A stretch of DNA of 64,000 nt. Origin: Falsiroseomonas bella. Lineage in GTDB: Bacteria; Pseudomonadota; Alphaproteobacteria; Acetobacterales; Acetobacteraceae. The DNA is taken from positions 1,116,001 to 1,180,000 of the forward strand of contig NZ_QGNA01000001.1 of NCBI RefSeq assembly GCF_003173615.1. Reading direction: 5' to 3'. The first letter of the stretch is position 1; every line of letters starts with the position of its first letter. A program made the position numbers and the translations under genes. This document shows, in pieces, positions 49,320-58,529 of the stretch. Under the pieces are notes generated by a model. That model had not been told where the DNA came from. It searched no databases and saw nothing but the letters and a program-made list of their open reading frames with translations.

Positions 49320-49793
49320 ACCTGCGGCCTGCGGCCTGCGGCCCTGCGGCGCTGTAAGAATTTCCGACAGGTCACGCCCGGCGGGGCGGGATCGCATGCG
49401 CCGCGCCGCATGCAGGCAGGCATGGTCCGACGCTGATTTCGCCTTTCGCGGGCAGAAACCTGTGCTCAGACATACCTTCGGATGCATGCCGGATAAGGCA
49501 TAATCGTTACGACGCCGGTGAAGATTGCAGCCTGGGTAATCTCATTTCATAACCAAGCTGGTGTCTCTTATTTTTGGAATCAGCAGAGAGAATCGCATAT
49601 ATGATGTCTCTAAAACCGATCTGAGTCAGAATTCTTTACAGGTTATCGGCAGATTACGAGACGTTCGCTCACAAAGCCGCAGAAAACAAGACGATGCGAC
49701 TGTGGTACGAACATTGCTGCCGCGCCTTCCTGCCAGAGGGCCGCTGCCGAACGTCCGGCACACGGCCCGTCAGTTGCGGAGGGACATGAACCT
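49320..49793. other. 474-bp intergenic region with an AT-rich core
   Basis: No convincing gene. It opens with a 7-bp CCTGCGG tandem (49321-49350). From about 49490 to 49700 the base composition falls sharply against ~70% GC elsewhere: runs such as TTATTTTTGG and TCTCTAAAACC, the palindrome CATATATG (49596-49603), and the repeated TGTCTCT. It probably carries the promoter and a long leader of the exported-protein gene at 49794. Confidence 0.7.
49574..49603 (+). promoter_or_regulatory. Candidate sigma-70 promoter in the AT-rich region
   Basis: TTGGAA (49574-49579) and TATATG (49598-49603) are 18 bases apart. The start of transcription would be near 49611, giving a leader of about 180 bases before ATG 49794. 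Confidence 0.4.
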
Positions 49794-50402
49794 ATGCTGA
49801 ACCGCTTACGTGACGCCGCCTGCGGGCTCGCCGCGCTCGCGCTTGCCGCGGGCATCGCCCCGTCGGCCCAGGCCGCGCCGACCTTCTCGACCGCCGGCGT
49901 GCTCTCCAATTCCGGCGATCTCGAGTTCTTCATCACCGATGCGACCTGCAAGCTCGACTGCAACGTCGAGATCGAGGTCGTGCCGTTCCAGCAGAACGCC
50001 TTCCTGATCCGCAACGCCGCGACCGGCGAGGCGCTCGTTCCGGCCGGCGACGACCTGGCGATCTTCTTCGAGGTCTATGGCCGCAATGGCGCTACCCTCG
50101 ACAAGTGGATGGCGCAGCTGATCGATGCGCCGAACGGCAGCCTCGGCGAGAACCTCGCCGACTTCGACGTGAACCCCGGCAACGGCCTCGGCTCCATCGA
50201 GACGATGGGCGGCGAGGTCGGCACGGTGATGTTCGCCTACGCCACCGGCGCGATCTTCGGCGACAAGGACCTGAACGCCATCAACGGCGCGATCGGCGGC
50301 GTCATGCAGGGCCTGATCGCGCCCGTGCCGGCGCCGGCCAGCCTCGGCCTGCTGTTCGTCGGGCTCGCCGGCCTGGCGGCCGCGCGGCGCCGCCGCAGCT
50401 GA
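49794..50402 (+). CDS. Exported protein with a PEP-CTERM-like sorting tail
   Basis: A 202-residue protein with an N-terminal signal peptide (cleavage near AQAA, residue 28) and a C-terminal exosortase-type tail: the short PVPAPAS motif, a hydrophobic helix LGLLFVGLAGLAA and a final RRRR cluster. The mature part is acidic, with one cysteine pair in TCKLDCN. PEP-CTERM tails direct processing by exosortase; no exosortase gene is in the window. The function of the body is unknown. A strong hairpin follows the stop at 50409-50440. GCGGAGGGA lies upstream of the ATG. Confidence 0.8.
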   Translation: MLNRLRDAACGLAALALAAGIAPSAQAAPTFSTAGVLSNSGDLEFFITDATCKLDCNVEIEVVPFQQNAFLIRNAATGEALVPAGDDLAIFFEVYGRNGATLDKWMAQLIDAPNGSLGENLADFDVNPGNGLGSIETMGGEVGTVMFAYATGAIFGDKDLNAINGAIGGVMQGLIAPVPAPASLGLLFVGLAGLAAARRRRS

Positions 50403-50408
50403 CGGTCC

Positions 50409-50440
50409 GGGCCGCGCCGGCCATCCGGCCGGCGCGGTCC
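50409..50440 (+). terminator. 14-bp hairpin after the PEP-CTERM-like gene
   Basis: GGGCCGCGCCGGCC and GGCCGGCGCGGTCC around an ATCC loop, with one G-U pair that forms only on the + strand RNA, seven bases after the stop. No T tract follows. Confidence 0.5.
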
Positions 50441-50558
50441 CCTGCGCGCAGGGCGAGCATCGCCCGGCGGCGCGCATCCGTCACGGCGCAGCGTGGCGGC
50501 TCACGAGACAAACCACCCGTATCCCGGTCACGTCGCGATCACGTCGAGGAAGACGCCC

Positions 50559-53500
50559 ATGTCCAGCACCCTCTCCTTCGGGACCATCACGGACGGCAGC
50601 CTGACCTTCAGCAACATCTCGGTCACCGAGACGGGGGTGGGCGACTTCAACTCGGTGCTCGCCGACGTCAACAGCGCCAATCCGAGCCTGGGCTTCGCGC
50701 CGCGCGCGAACCCGAGCCCTTCCATCACCGGCCTCAACTGGTCCGGCTTCGTCGGCGGCGCGACCGGCCCGGGTTCCAGCCTCAGCCTGGTGATCGAATA
50801 CGACATCTCGAGCGCGGATCCGACGCGGGCGATCACTTCCGTCTTCCGGAACTCCTTCACGCCCGACACGCAGGTGCCGGCCGGCGCGCGGCTGCTGCTG
50901 CGCCAGGAGGTGTTCAGCGGCAGCGATCTGGTCGGCATCAGCCAGCTCGAGCGCTCGCCAACCGCGAACGACACTGCCGACCCGCCCTTCGAGATGCCGG
51001 GCGACATGCAGCTGAACGGCGCCCATGCGTCCGTGCGGGTGAAGATCACCGTCGAGGTGAGCATCGCCGACACCGCGCCGGCCGGCACCAGCACCTCCTT
51101 CAGCATCATGCAGCAGGCCTTCAACTCCGCGCTGCTCCCCGCTTCGCTCGGCGACTACGTGTTCGAGGACAACAACTACAACGGCATCCAGGATGCCGGC
51201 GACACGCCGATCGAAGGCGTCACGGTGGTCCTGCTCAAGGACGGGGTCGAGACCGGGCAGGCCGACATCACCGATGCGAACGGCCGCTACGATTTCGCGG
51301 GCCTTGCGCCCGGCGACTACAGCGTCCGCTTCGAAACGCCGAACGGCTACGAAAGGACTCTGGAGGATGTCGGCGACGATGCGCTCGACAGCGACATCGA
51401 CGCGGCCGGCCTCAGCGACGCGGTGACGCTCGGCTTCGGCGAGACCAACACGACGCTCGACGCGGGGTTCATCCGGCGCGCCTCGCTCGGCGACTACGTG
51501 TTCTGGGACAAGAACGAGAACGGCATCCAGGATGCGGGCGACGAGGCGATCGAGGGCGTCACGGTCAACCTGCTGAACGCCGACGGCACCCAGGCCGGCG
51601 TCTCGACGACCACGGACGCGACCGGCTTCTACCAGTTCTCCAACCTGCTGCCCGGCGACTATCGCGTCGAGTTCGTGACGCCGACGGGCTTTGCCCCGAC
51701 CGTGGCGGACCAGGGCAGCGATGCGGCGGACAGCGACGCCGACGTCGCGACCGGGCGGACCCCGGTCGTCACGCTCGGCTCCGGCGAGCATGACGACTCG
51801 CTCGACGCCGGCTTCGTGAAGCCGATCGTGCAACCGAGCGCCGAGCTCGGCGACCGGGTCTGGCTCGACAAGGACGCCGACGGCATCCAGGACGCCGACG
51901 AGAACGGCATCGCCAACATCAAGGTCGAGCTGCTGGACGCGACCGGCACGACCGTCCTGCGCACCGAGTTCACCGACGGCGCCGGCGACTACCTGTTCAG
52001 CGGCCTGCAGGCCGGCAGCTATCGCGTGCGCTTCGACACCACGGGCTACCGGCAAAGCCCGGCGGACCAGGGCGACGACGCGCTGGACAGCGATGCCGGC
52101 GCGGGGGGCGTGACGGGCATCTACACGCTCGCCGATGGCGAGCAGAACCTCACGGTGGATGCGGGCCTCTATCGGCCCGCCGCCATCGGCGACCGGGTGT
52201 GGCTCGACCTGAACGCCAACGGCGTGCAGGACGGCGGCGCCGAGGCCGGCATCCCGGGCATCAAGGTGGAGTTGCTGGACCAGAACGGCGACGTCGTCGC
52301 CTTCCAGTTCACCAACCTGACGGGCAACTACCTCTTCACGGATCTCGACCCCGGCACGTACAGCGTGCGCTTCGACACGGCCGGCTACGAGCAGAGTCCG
52401 GCGGACCAGGGCAACGACGCCTTCGACAGCGACGCGGGCGTGGGCGGCGTGACCGGCCCCTACACGCTGCTGTCGGGCGACACCAACCTGACGGTGGATG
52501 CCGGCCTGTATCGCCTGGCCGGGCTGGGCGACTATGTCTGGCTCGATGCGAACGGCAACGGGCTGCAGGACGACGGCGCCACCGGCCTTGGCGGCGTCAC
52601 CGTGCTGCTGCTCGATGCGGTCGGCAACCCGACCGGCGCCTCCACCGTCACGGCGGCGGACGGTTCCTACAGCTTCGATGGCCTGGTACCGGGCAGCTAC
52701 GGCGTGCAGTTCGTCGCGCCCGCCGGCTACGCCTTCACCGCGCCCGACGCCGGCTCCGACAGCAACGACAGCGATGCGAACCCGGCGACCGGCAAGACGC
52801 AGAACGTCACGCTGCTGTCGGGCCAGTTCAACGGCACGCTGGATGCAGGACTGGTGCGCCTGACGCCGGTGATCGAGGTGGTGAAGACCACCAGCGGCGA
52901 CGTGAATGTCGCGGGCACGGACGGGATCACGCTGCTGGCGGGGTCGGACGTGTTCTGGACCTATGCGGTGACGAACACGGGTCCGGTGGACCTGACGAAC
53001 ATCGTGCTGAACGACGACGTGGAGGGGGCGATCACCAACCTCGTCTCGGGCGACGATGGCGACAACGTGCTCGAGGTCGGGGAGACCTGGATCTACAAGG
53101 CCTCGGGCACGGCGGTGCTGGGCGACTACGACAATGTCGCGACCGTCACGGGCCAGTTCACCGACGGCCTCGGCACGGCAACCGACGTCCAGGATACGGA
53201 CCCGAGCAGCTATGTCGGCGTGCGCCCGGATGTGGACATCGAGAAGCTGGTTTCTGTGGATGGCGGCGCGACCTTCGTGGATGCGGACGACCCGACGGGC
53301 CCGCAGCTGCTGGAGGGGACGAACCAGCCAATCTTCAAGTTCGTGGTGACGAACACCGGGACGGTGGCGCTGACCAACCTGGTTGTCGATGACGACAAGC
53401 TGGACCTGAACGGCGCGGCGGGCGGCGATACGGTGACGATCCCGACGCTGGCGGTGGGCGAGGTCACGGAGTTCACGGTGACGGGCGCGTGGCAGGCGGG

Positions 53501-56500
53501 CCAGCACGTGAACACGGCGACGGTCGCGGGCAGCTTCACCGACGACTGGGGCAACTCGGCCGATGTCGGCGACAGCGACAAGGCACATTACGTGGGCGTC
53601 GAGAACCTGACGCCGGTGATCGAGGTGGTGAAGACCACGAGCGGCAACGCGAATGTCGCGGGCACGGACGGGATCACGCTGCTGGCGGGCTCGGATGTGT
53701 TCTGGACCTACGCGGTGACAAACACGGGTCCGGTGGACCTGACGGACATTCTGCTGAACGACGATGTGGAAGGCCCGATCACGAACCTTGTCTCGGGCGA
53801 TGACGGCGACAGCGTGCTCGAGGTCGGGGAGACCTGGATCTACAAGGCGTCGGGCACGGCGCTGCTCGGCGACTACGACAACGTCGCGACGGTGAGCGGC
53901 ACCTATACGCCGCCGATCGGCGGGCCGAAGCAGGCGACGGACACGGACCCGAGCCGCTATGTGGGGGTGCGGCCGGATGTGGACATCGAGAAGCTGGTCT
54001 CGGTGGATGGCGGCGCGACCTTCGTGGATGCGGACGACCCGGCGGGCCCGCAGCTGCTGGAGGGGACGAACCAGCCGATCTTCAAGTTCGTGATGACGAA
54101 CACCGGGACGGTGGCGCTCACCGACCTGGTGGTGGACGACGATAAGCTGGACCTGAACGGCGCGGCGGCCGGCGACAGCGTGACGATCCCGACGCTGGCG
54201 GTGGGCGAGGTCACGGAGTTCACGGTGACGGGCGCGTGGCAGGCGGGCCAGCACGTCAACACGGCGACGGTCGCGGGCAGTTTCACCGACGACTGGGGCA
54301 ACTCGGCCAATGTCGGCGACAGCGACAAGGCGCACTATGTCGGCACCTCGGCGCTGCGCAGCCTGGACATCGAGAAGACCACCGACGGTACAAGCAACAG
54401 CAACACGACCGACCCGGACTACGACAACGAGGATGCCGCGGACGGCGCCGGCGTGCCGGTCCTGGTCGCGGGCTCCGATGTCACCTGGACGTACAAGGTG
54501 ACCAACACGGGCCAGGCGTCCTTCGCCGCCGACGAGATCGCGATCGTGGACGATAACGGCACGCCGGGCGATTCCTCGGACGACATGACCATCGCGAATG
54601 GGCGGATCGTGCGCATCGCCGACGAGGTCGGCGACAACGACGACCTGCTCGAGGCCGGCGAGGTGTGGCTCTACGAGGCCAGTGGCGTGGTGCAGTCCCT
54701 CGGCGGTGCCGGCGCGCCGGTGACCATCCTGATGGAGGGCAACAGCGCGCTCTCCGGCGCGGTCGGCAACACGCGCGAGTTCGGCGCCGGCGGCGTCAAC
54801 GTGAAGGCCAGCGCCTTCAGCCGCGACAGCACCGGCACCTGGGCCGAGGCCTATCTCGGCGCCTATGGCGGCGGGCTTGGCGTGACAGACGGCAGCGAGG
54901 GCAACGGCAGCGGCGAATCGCACACGGTGGACAACACCGGCCGCGACAACTTCGTGCTTTTTGCCTTCGACCAGCAGGTCGTCGTGGACGCGGCCTATCT
55001 CGGCTACGTGTTCTGCGACAGCGACCTGCGTCTGTGGATCGGCACGCTGCCCGACGCCTTCACCGCCGACATCATGCTCAGCGACGCGGTGCTTGCGGGC
55101 CTCGGCTTCACGGAGGTCAACGAGACCACCCTGAGCACGGCGCGCTGGGCCGACTTCAACAACGGCAACGTCGCGGGCAATGTGCTGGTGATCGCCGCCA
55201 ACACCGGCGAGCCGACCACGGAGGACTTCTTCAAGATCGAGAAGCTCAAGGTCGCGCCGAGCGGCGAGGGCCTCTACAAGAACATCGCGACCGTCTCGGC
55301 GCCCGACACGCCGAGCGACTCCGATGCCAGCCACTACCGGAGCGTTGCGCCGCCGCCGCCCAAGCCGGGCCTCGACCTGGAGAAGACGACGAACGGTCCG
55401 AGCAACAGCAACAGCACCACGCCCGACTACGACAACGAGGACACGGCGAACGGGGAAGGCGTGCCGCTGCTGGCAGCCGGCACCCAGGTGACCTGGACCT
55501 ATCGAGTCGAGAACACCGGCAACACCACCTTCACGGCGGGTGAGATCTCGCTGGTGGACGACAACGGCACGGCCGCCACGGGCGACGACATGTCGATCGC
55601 CAACGGAAAGATCGAGCGGATCGCCGACGAGGTCGGCGACAACGACGACCTGCTCGAGGCCGGTGAGGTCTGGCTTTACGAGGCGAAGGGCATCGTCAAG
55701 GACCTGACGACGCCGGGCACGACGGTCGGCTTCGACTTCTCCGGCAACAGCTGGACGGATGGCGGCAACGGCAATGTCCGCAGCTGGACCTCGGGCGACG
55801 TCTCGGTGAAGGCCAGCGCCTTCAGCCGCACCGAGGCCGGCAGCTGGGCGACCGCCTGGCTCGGCGCCTATGGCGGCGGCCTCGGCGTGACGGATCGCGG
55901 GGAGGGCGACGGCAGCGGCAACCGCCACACCGTGGACAACTGGGACCGCGACAACTTCGTGCTGTTCCGCTTCGACCAGCAGGTCGTCGTGGACAAGGCC
56001 TTCCTGGGCTACGTCGTCTGCGACAGCGACATCTCGGTCTGGATCGGCACGATCGACAACGCCTTCAACACCACCGTCACGCTGACGGATGGCGTGCTGA
56101 ACGGGCTCGGCTTCTACGAGGTGAACAACACCACGCTGAGCAGCGCCCGCTGGGCGGACTTCAACAGCGGCAACCTGGCGGGCAACGTGCTGGTCGTCGC
56201 CGCCTCTGTCGAGGACAAGACGCCGGACGACTACTTCAAGATCGAGAAGCTGGCGGTCGCCAAGGGTGCCACCGGCGGCGTGTATTCGAACAAGGCGACC
56301 GTCTCCGCGCAGGGCGTCAGCGACAGCGACCTCAGCCACTACAAGAACGGCGCGGCCGCAACGCCCGGCATCGACCTGGAGAAGACGACCAACGGGCCGA
56401 GCAACAGCAACATCGTCACGCCCGACTGGGACAACGAGGACCTGCCGGATCACGCCGGCGTTCCCATCCTGACGCCCGGATCGGGCGTGACCTGGACCTA

Positions 56501-57362
56501 CAAGCTGTTCAACTCCGGCGAGACGAAGATCGCCGCTGCGGACATCCGGCTGGTGGATGACAACGGCACGATGGGCACGGCCGACGACATGTCCATCGCC
56601 AACGGGAAGATCGAGCTGACCGCGAAGCAGGGCGGCAATCAGGACAACATCCTCGATCCGGGCGAGACCTGGTTCTACGAGGCGAAGGGCACGGTGCAGG
56701 ACCTCACGACCTGGGGCGGCTCTACCACCTTCGACTTCTCGGGCTCCAGCGCGCTGTTCGGGACGCATGGCAACGTCCGCACCTACACGCAGGGCGACCT
56801 CTCCGTGAAGGCGAGCGCCTTCAGCGAGGTGAACGGGACGTGGCAGAGCGCCTATCTCGGCGCCTTTGGCGGCGGGCTCGGCGTGACCGACCGCAACGAG
56901 GGCGACGGCAGCGGCGACCGGCACACGGTGGACAACATCGGACGCGAGAACTTCATCGTGTTCCGCTTCAACCAGGATGTCGTCGTGGACAAGGCCTTCC
57001 TGGGCTATGTCGTCTGCGACAGCGACATCTCGGTCTGGATCGGCAGCGTCAACAACGCGTTCAACACTTCGTTCTCCCTGAACGCCTCGGTGCTCAACAG
57101 CCTCGGCTTCACCGAGGTGAACGACACCACCTCCGACAAGGCGCGCTGGGCGGACATCAATGCCGGCAACCTCTCCGGCAACGTGCTGGTGATCGCGGCC
57201 TCGCTGGCCGACACCACGCCGGACGACCGCTTCAAGCTCGAGAAGCTGGTCGTCCACAAGGAGCCGGAAGTCGGCTTCTACGAGAATACGGCAACCGTCT
57301 GGGTGCCGGGCGCCAGCGACTCCGATGTGAGCCACTACACCAACCCGGATATCTGGCACTGA
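50559..57362 (+). CDS. Giant repeat protein with SdrD-B-like and DUF11-like domains
   Basis: A 2267-residue acidic protein. Residues 1-194 are a unique beta-rich domain. About 195-768 hold five SdrD-B-like domains (starts 195, 308, 428, 541, 654), each beginning GDYVW/GDRVW and a calcium-type loop such as DKNENGIQDAGDE. About 769-1266 are two copies of a 249-residue DUF11-like pair (TPVIEVVKTTSG..., RPDVDIEKLVSVDGG...). About 1269-2267 are three ~330-residue modules beginning DIEKTTDG or DLEKTTNG, each with LGAYGGGLGVTD and HTVDN motifs. Start ATG 50559 has AGGA upstream; the frame opens earlier without a better start. No signal peptide, LPXTG or PEP-CTERM tail is visible. Probably an adhesin or surface-layer protein. 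Confidence 0.85.
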   Translation: MSSTLSFGTITDGSLTFSNISVTETGVGDFNSVLADVNSANPSLGFAPRANPSPSITGLNWSGFVGGATGPGSSLSLVIEYDISSADPTRAITSVFRNSFTPDTQVPAGARLLLRQEVFSGSDLVGISQLERSPTANDTADPPFEMPGDMQLNGAHASVRVKITVEVSIADTAPAGTSTSFSIMQQAFNSALLPASLGDYVFEDNNYNGIQDAGDTPIEGVTVVLLKDGVETGQADITDANGRYDFAGLAPGDYSVRFETPNGYERTLEDVGDDALDSDIDAAGLSDAVTLGFGETNTTLDAGFIRRASLGDYVFWDKNENGIQDAGDEAIEGVTVNLLNADGTQAGVSTTTDATGFYQFSNLLPGDYRVEFVTPTGFAPTVADQGSDAADSDADVATGRTPVVTLGSGEHDDSLDAGFVKPIVQPSAELGDRVWLDKDADGIQDADENGIANIKVELLDATGTTVLRTEFTDGAGDYLFSGLQAGSYRVRFDTTGYRQSPADQGDDALDSDAGAGGVTGIYTLADGEQNLTVDAGLYRPAAIGDRVWLDLNANGVQDGGAEAGIPGIKVELLDQNGDVVAFQFTNLTGNYLFTDLDPGTYSVRFDTAGYEQSPADQGNDAFDSDAGVGGVTGPYTLLSGDTNLTVDAGLYRLAGLGDYVWLDANGNGLQDDGATGLGGVTVLLLDAVGNPTGASTVTAADGSYSFDGLVPGSYGVQFVAPAGYAFTAPDAGSDSNDSDANPATGKTQNVTLLSGQFNGTLDAGLVRLTPVIEVVKTTSGDVNVAGTDGITLLAGSDVFWTYAVTNTGPVDLTNIVLNDDVEGAITNLVSGDDGDNVLEVGETWIYKASGTAVLGDYDNVATVTGQFTDGLGTATDVQDTDPSSYVGVRPDVDIEKLVSVDGGATFVDADDPTGPQLLEGTNQPIFKFVVTNTGTVALTNLVVDDDKLDLNGAAGGDTVTIPTLAVGEVTEFTVTGAWQAGQHVNTATVAGSFTDDWGNSADVGDSDKAHYVGVENLTPVIEVVKTTSGNANVAGTDGITLLAGSDVFWTYAVTNTGPVDLTDILLNDDVEGPITNLVSGDDGDSVLEVGETWIYKASGTALLGDYDNVATVSGTYTPPIGGPKQATDTDPSRYVGVRPDVDIEKLVSVDGGATFVDADDPAGPQLLEGTNQPIFKFVMTNTGTVALTDLVVDDDKLDLNGAAAGDSVTIPTLAVGEVTEFTVTGAWQAGQHVNTATVAGSFTDDWGNSANVGDSDKAHYVGTSALRSLDIEKTTDGTSNSNTTDPDYDNEDAADGAGVPVLVAGSDVTWTYKVTNTGQASFAADEIAIVDDNGTPGDSSDDMTIANGRIVRIADEVGDNDDLLEAGEVWLYEASGVVQSLGGAGAPVTILMEGNSALSGAVGNTREFGAGGVNVKASAFSRDSTGTWAEAYLGAYGGGLGVTDGSEGNGSGESHTVDNTGRDNFVLFAFDQQVVVDAAYLGYVFCDSDLRLWIGTLPDAFTADIMLSDAVLAGLGFTEVNETTLSTARWADFNNGNVAGNVLVIAANTGEPTTEDFFKIEKLKVAPSGEGLYKNIATVSAPDTPSDSDASHYRSVAPPPPKPGLDLEKTTNGPSNSNSTTPDYDNEDTANGEGVPLLAAGTQVTWTYRVENTGNTTFTAGEISLVDDNGTAATGDDMSIANGKIERIADEVGDNDDLLEAGEVWLYEAKGIVKDLTTPGTTVGFDFSGNSWTDGGNGNVRSWTSGDVSVKASAFSRTEAGSWATAWLGAYGGGLGVTDRGEGDGSGNRHTVDNWDRDNFVLFRFDQQVVVDKAFLGYVVCDSDISVWIGTIDNAFNTTVTLTDGVLNGLGFYEVNNTTLSSARWADFNSGNLAGNVLVVAASVEDKTPDDYFKIEKLAVAKGATGGVYSNKATVSAQGVSDSDLSHYKNGAAATPGIDLEKTTNGPSNSNIVTPDWDNEDLPDHAGVPILTPGSGVTWTYKLFNSGETKIAAADIRLVDDNGTMGTADDMSIANGKIELTAKQGGNQDNILDPGETWFYEAKGTVQDLTTWGGSTTFDFSGSSALFGTHGNVRTYTQGDLSVKASAFSEVNGTWQSAYLGAFGGGLGVTDRNEGDGSGDRHTVDNIGRENFIVFRFNQDVVVDKAFLGYVVCDSDISVWIGSVNNAFNTSFSLNASVLNSLGFTEVNDTTSDKARWADINAGNLSGNVLVIAASLADTTPDDRFKLEKLVVHKEPEVGFYENTATVWVPGASDSDVSHYTNPDIWH
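52863..54356 (+). repeat. 747-bp in-frame tandem duplication inside the giant gene
   Basis: The unit 52863-53609 recurs at 53610-54356, keeping frame and length exactly; the second pair of landmarks (53223 and 53970) is offset by the same 747 bases. Long stretches are identical by eye; the largest difference is the segment after VATV (GQFTDGLGTATDVQ against SGTYTPPIGGPKQA). Confidence 0.85.
54363..57362 (+). repeat. Three ~1-kb repeat modules at the end of the giant gene
   Basis: Units start at 54363, 55371 and 56370 (1008 and 999 bases apart). They are diverged at the DNA level but keep NGxSNSN, VDDNGT, VKASAFS, GGGLGVTD, HTVDN and CDSD motifs in order. Confidence 0.8.
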
Positions 57363-57367
57363 TCGCG

Positions 57368-57402
57368 ATGGCGCCGGGCCGGCCTTGCCGGTCCGGTGCC
57401 AT
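57368..57402 (+). terminator. 16-bp hairpin after the giant gene
   Basis: ATGGCGCCGGGCCGGC and GCCGGTCCGGTGCCAT pair fully around a CTT loop, with two G-U pairs on the + strand RNA (A-C mismatches on the minus strand). It starts six bases past the stop codon and has no T tract, so its strand bias points to the giant gene. Confidence 0.6.
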
Positions 57403-57408
57403 CCCGCG

Positions 57409-58494
57409 TCAATCCGTAAGCAACACCACGTCCTCGGGCGACCACGCCAGGCGCACCATGTCGCCCTCCCCGATGTCCCGCTGCGGCATCGCGTTCGGCG
57501 TGTCGGCCGTCATCGTCGCACCGGCACCGGTGCGGCACGCGAAGCGAAGACTTGATCCCATATAGGTCTTCTCGACGACAGTCGCGCCGATGCCCTCTCC
57601 ATCCGCGCCGTGCGGCAGGATCCGCAGCTTTTCGTAGCGCAGCACCGCAAGAACACCGCCATCCGTGGCGCCATGCGGCGGCGCGATTCCGCGCAGGCGC
57701 AGCCCCGCCGGCCCTTCGGCCTCCGCCAGGCCCTCCGCTGCGCGCCCCGTGAGCCGCGCTTCGATCATGTTCGCATGCCCGACGAAGGTCGCGACGAAGC
57801 GGTTGGCTGGACGCTCGTAGATCTCGGCCGGTGTGCCGACCTGTTGCAGGCGCCCGGCATTCATCACGGCGATGCGGTCCGACATCGCCATCGCCTCGCC
57901 CTGGTCGTGGGTGACGAAGACGAAAGTGGCGCCGAGCTGTCGCTGCAGGCGGCGCAGCTCCTCCTGCATCTGCAGGCGCAGCTGCAGGTCGAGCGCGCCG
58001 AGCGGCTCGTCGAGCAGCAGCACGGCAGGGTCGTTCACCAGCGCCCGCGCCATCGCCACGCGCTGGCGCTGGCCGCCGGAAAGCTGGTCCACGCGCCGCT
58101 CGCCATAGTCTTCCAGCCGCACCAGGCGCAGCGCCTCCTCCACGCGCCGGGCGGAGGCGGCGCGGTCAGCGCCCTTCATGCGCAGACCGAAGCCGACATT
58201 CTCCCGCACGCCGAGATGCGGGAACAGCGCCAGGTGCTGGAATATCATGTTGGTCGGGCGCTCATAGGGCGCCAGGTGCAGCACGCTGCGTCCCTCGATC
58301 AGGATGTCGCCCTCGGTCGGCGCCTCGAAGCCGCCGATCGAGCGCAGCAGCGTGGTCTTGCCGCAGCCGGACGGGCCGAGCAGCGAGAAGAACTCGCCCC
58401 GCCGGATGTCGAGCGAAACGTCGTCGAGCGCCGCGACGTTGCCGAAGCGCTTGCCGACCTTGCGGATGGAGACGGCGACCGCCTCGGCCGCCAT
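57409..58494 (-). CDS. potA: ABC transporter ATPase, spermidine/putrescine (PotA) type
   Basis: A 361-residue ATPase energising the importer encoded upstream. Walker A GPSGCGKTT starts at residue 40, the signature LSGGQRQR and Walker B LLLDEPLGALD follow, and the C-terminal TOBE domain runs from about residue 275. The start ATG 58494 has an AGGAAAGGGGG ribosome site; GTG 58515 lacks one. PotA-type ATPases serve polyamine, but also thiosulfate or iron systems, so the substrate is set by the binding protein. It is the last gene of the operon. Confidence 0.88.
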   Translation of the reverse strand: MAAEAVAVSIRKVGKRFGNVAALDDVSLDIRRGEFFSLLGPSGCGKTTLLRSIGGFEAPTEGDILIEGRSVLHLAPYERPTNMIFQHLALFPHLGVRENVGFGLRMKGADRAASARRVEEALRLVRLEDYGERRVDQLSGGQRQRVAMARALVNDPAVLLLDEPLGALDLQLRLQMQEELRRLQRQLGATFVFVTHDQGEAMAMSDRIAVMNAGRLQQVGTPAEIYERPANRFVATFVGHANMIEARLTGRAAEGLAEAEGPAGLRLRGIAPPHGATDGGVLAVLRYEKLRILPHGADGEGIGATVVEKTYMGSSLRFACRTGAGATMTADTPNAMPQRDIGEGDMVRLAWSPEDVVLLTD

Positions 58495-58529
58495 CCCCCT
58501 TTCCTGTCCTGGCACTCCGTCTTCTCCGA

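Noticed and set aside
49561-49800. A 79-residue frame in the AT-rich intergenic region
   Set aside because: No ribosome site at its GTG, no similarity, and it runs into the start of the exported-protein gene. More likely leader sequence.
50481-57359. A 2292-residue open frame on the minus strand opposite the giant gene
   Set aside because: It mirrors the repeats and codon bias of the forward gene, is His/Arg/Val-rich without any domain, and has no ribosome site. The forward frame has clear domains.
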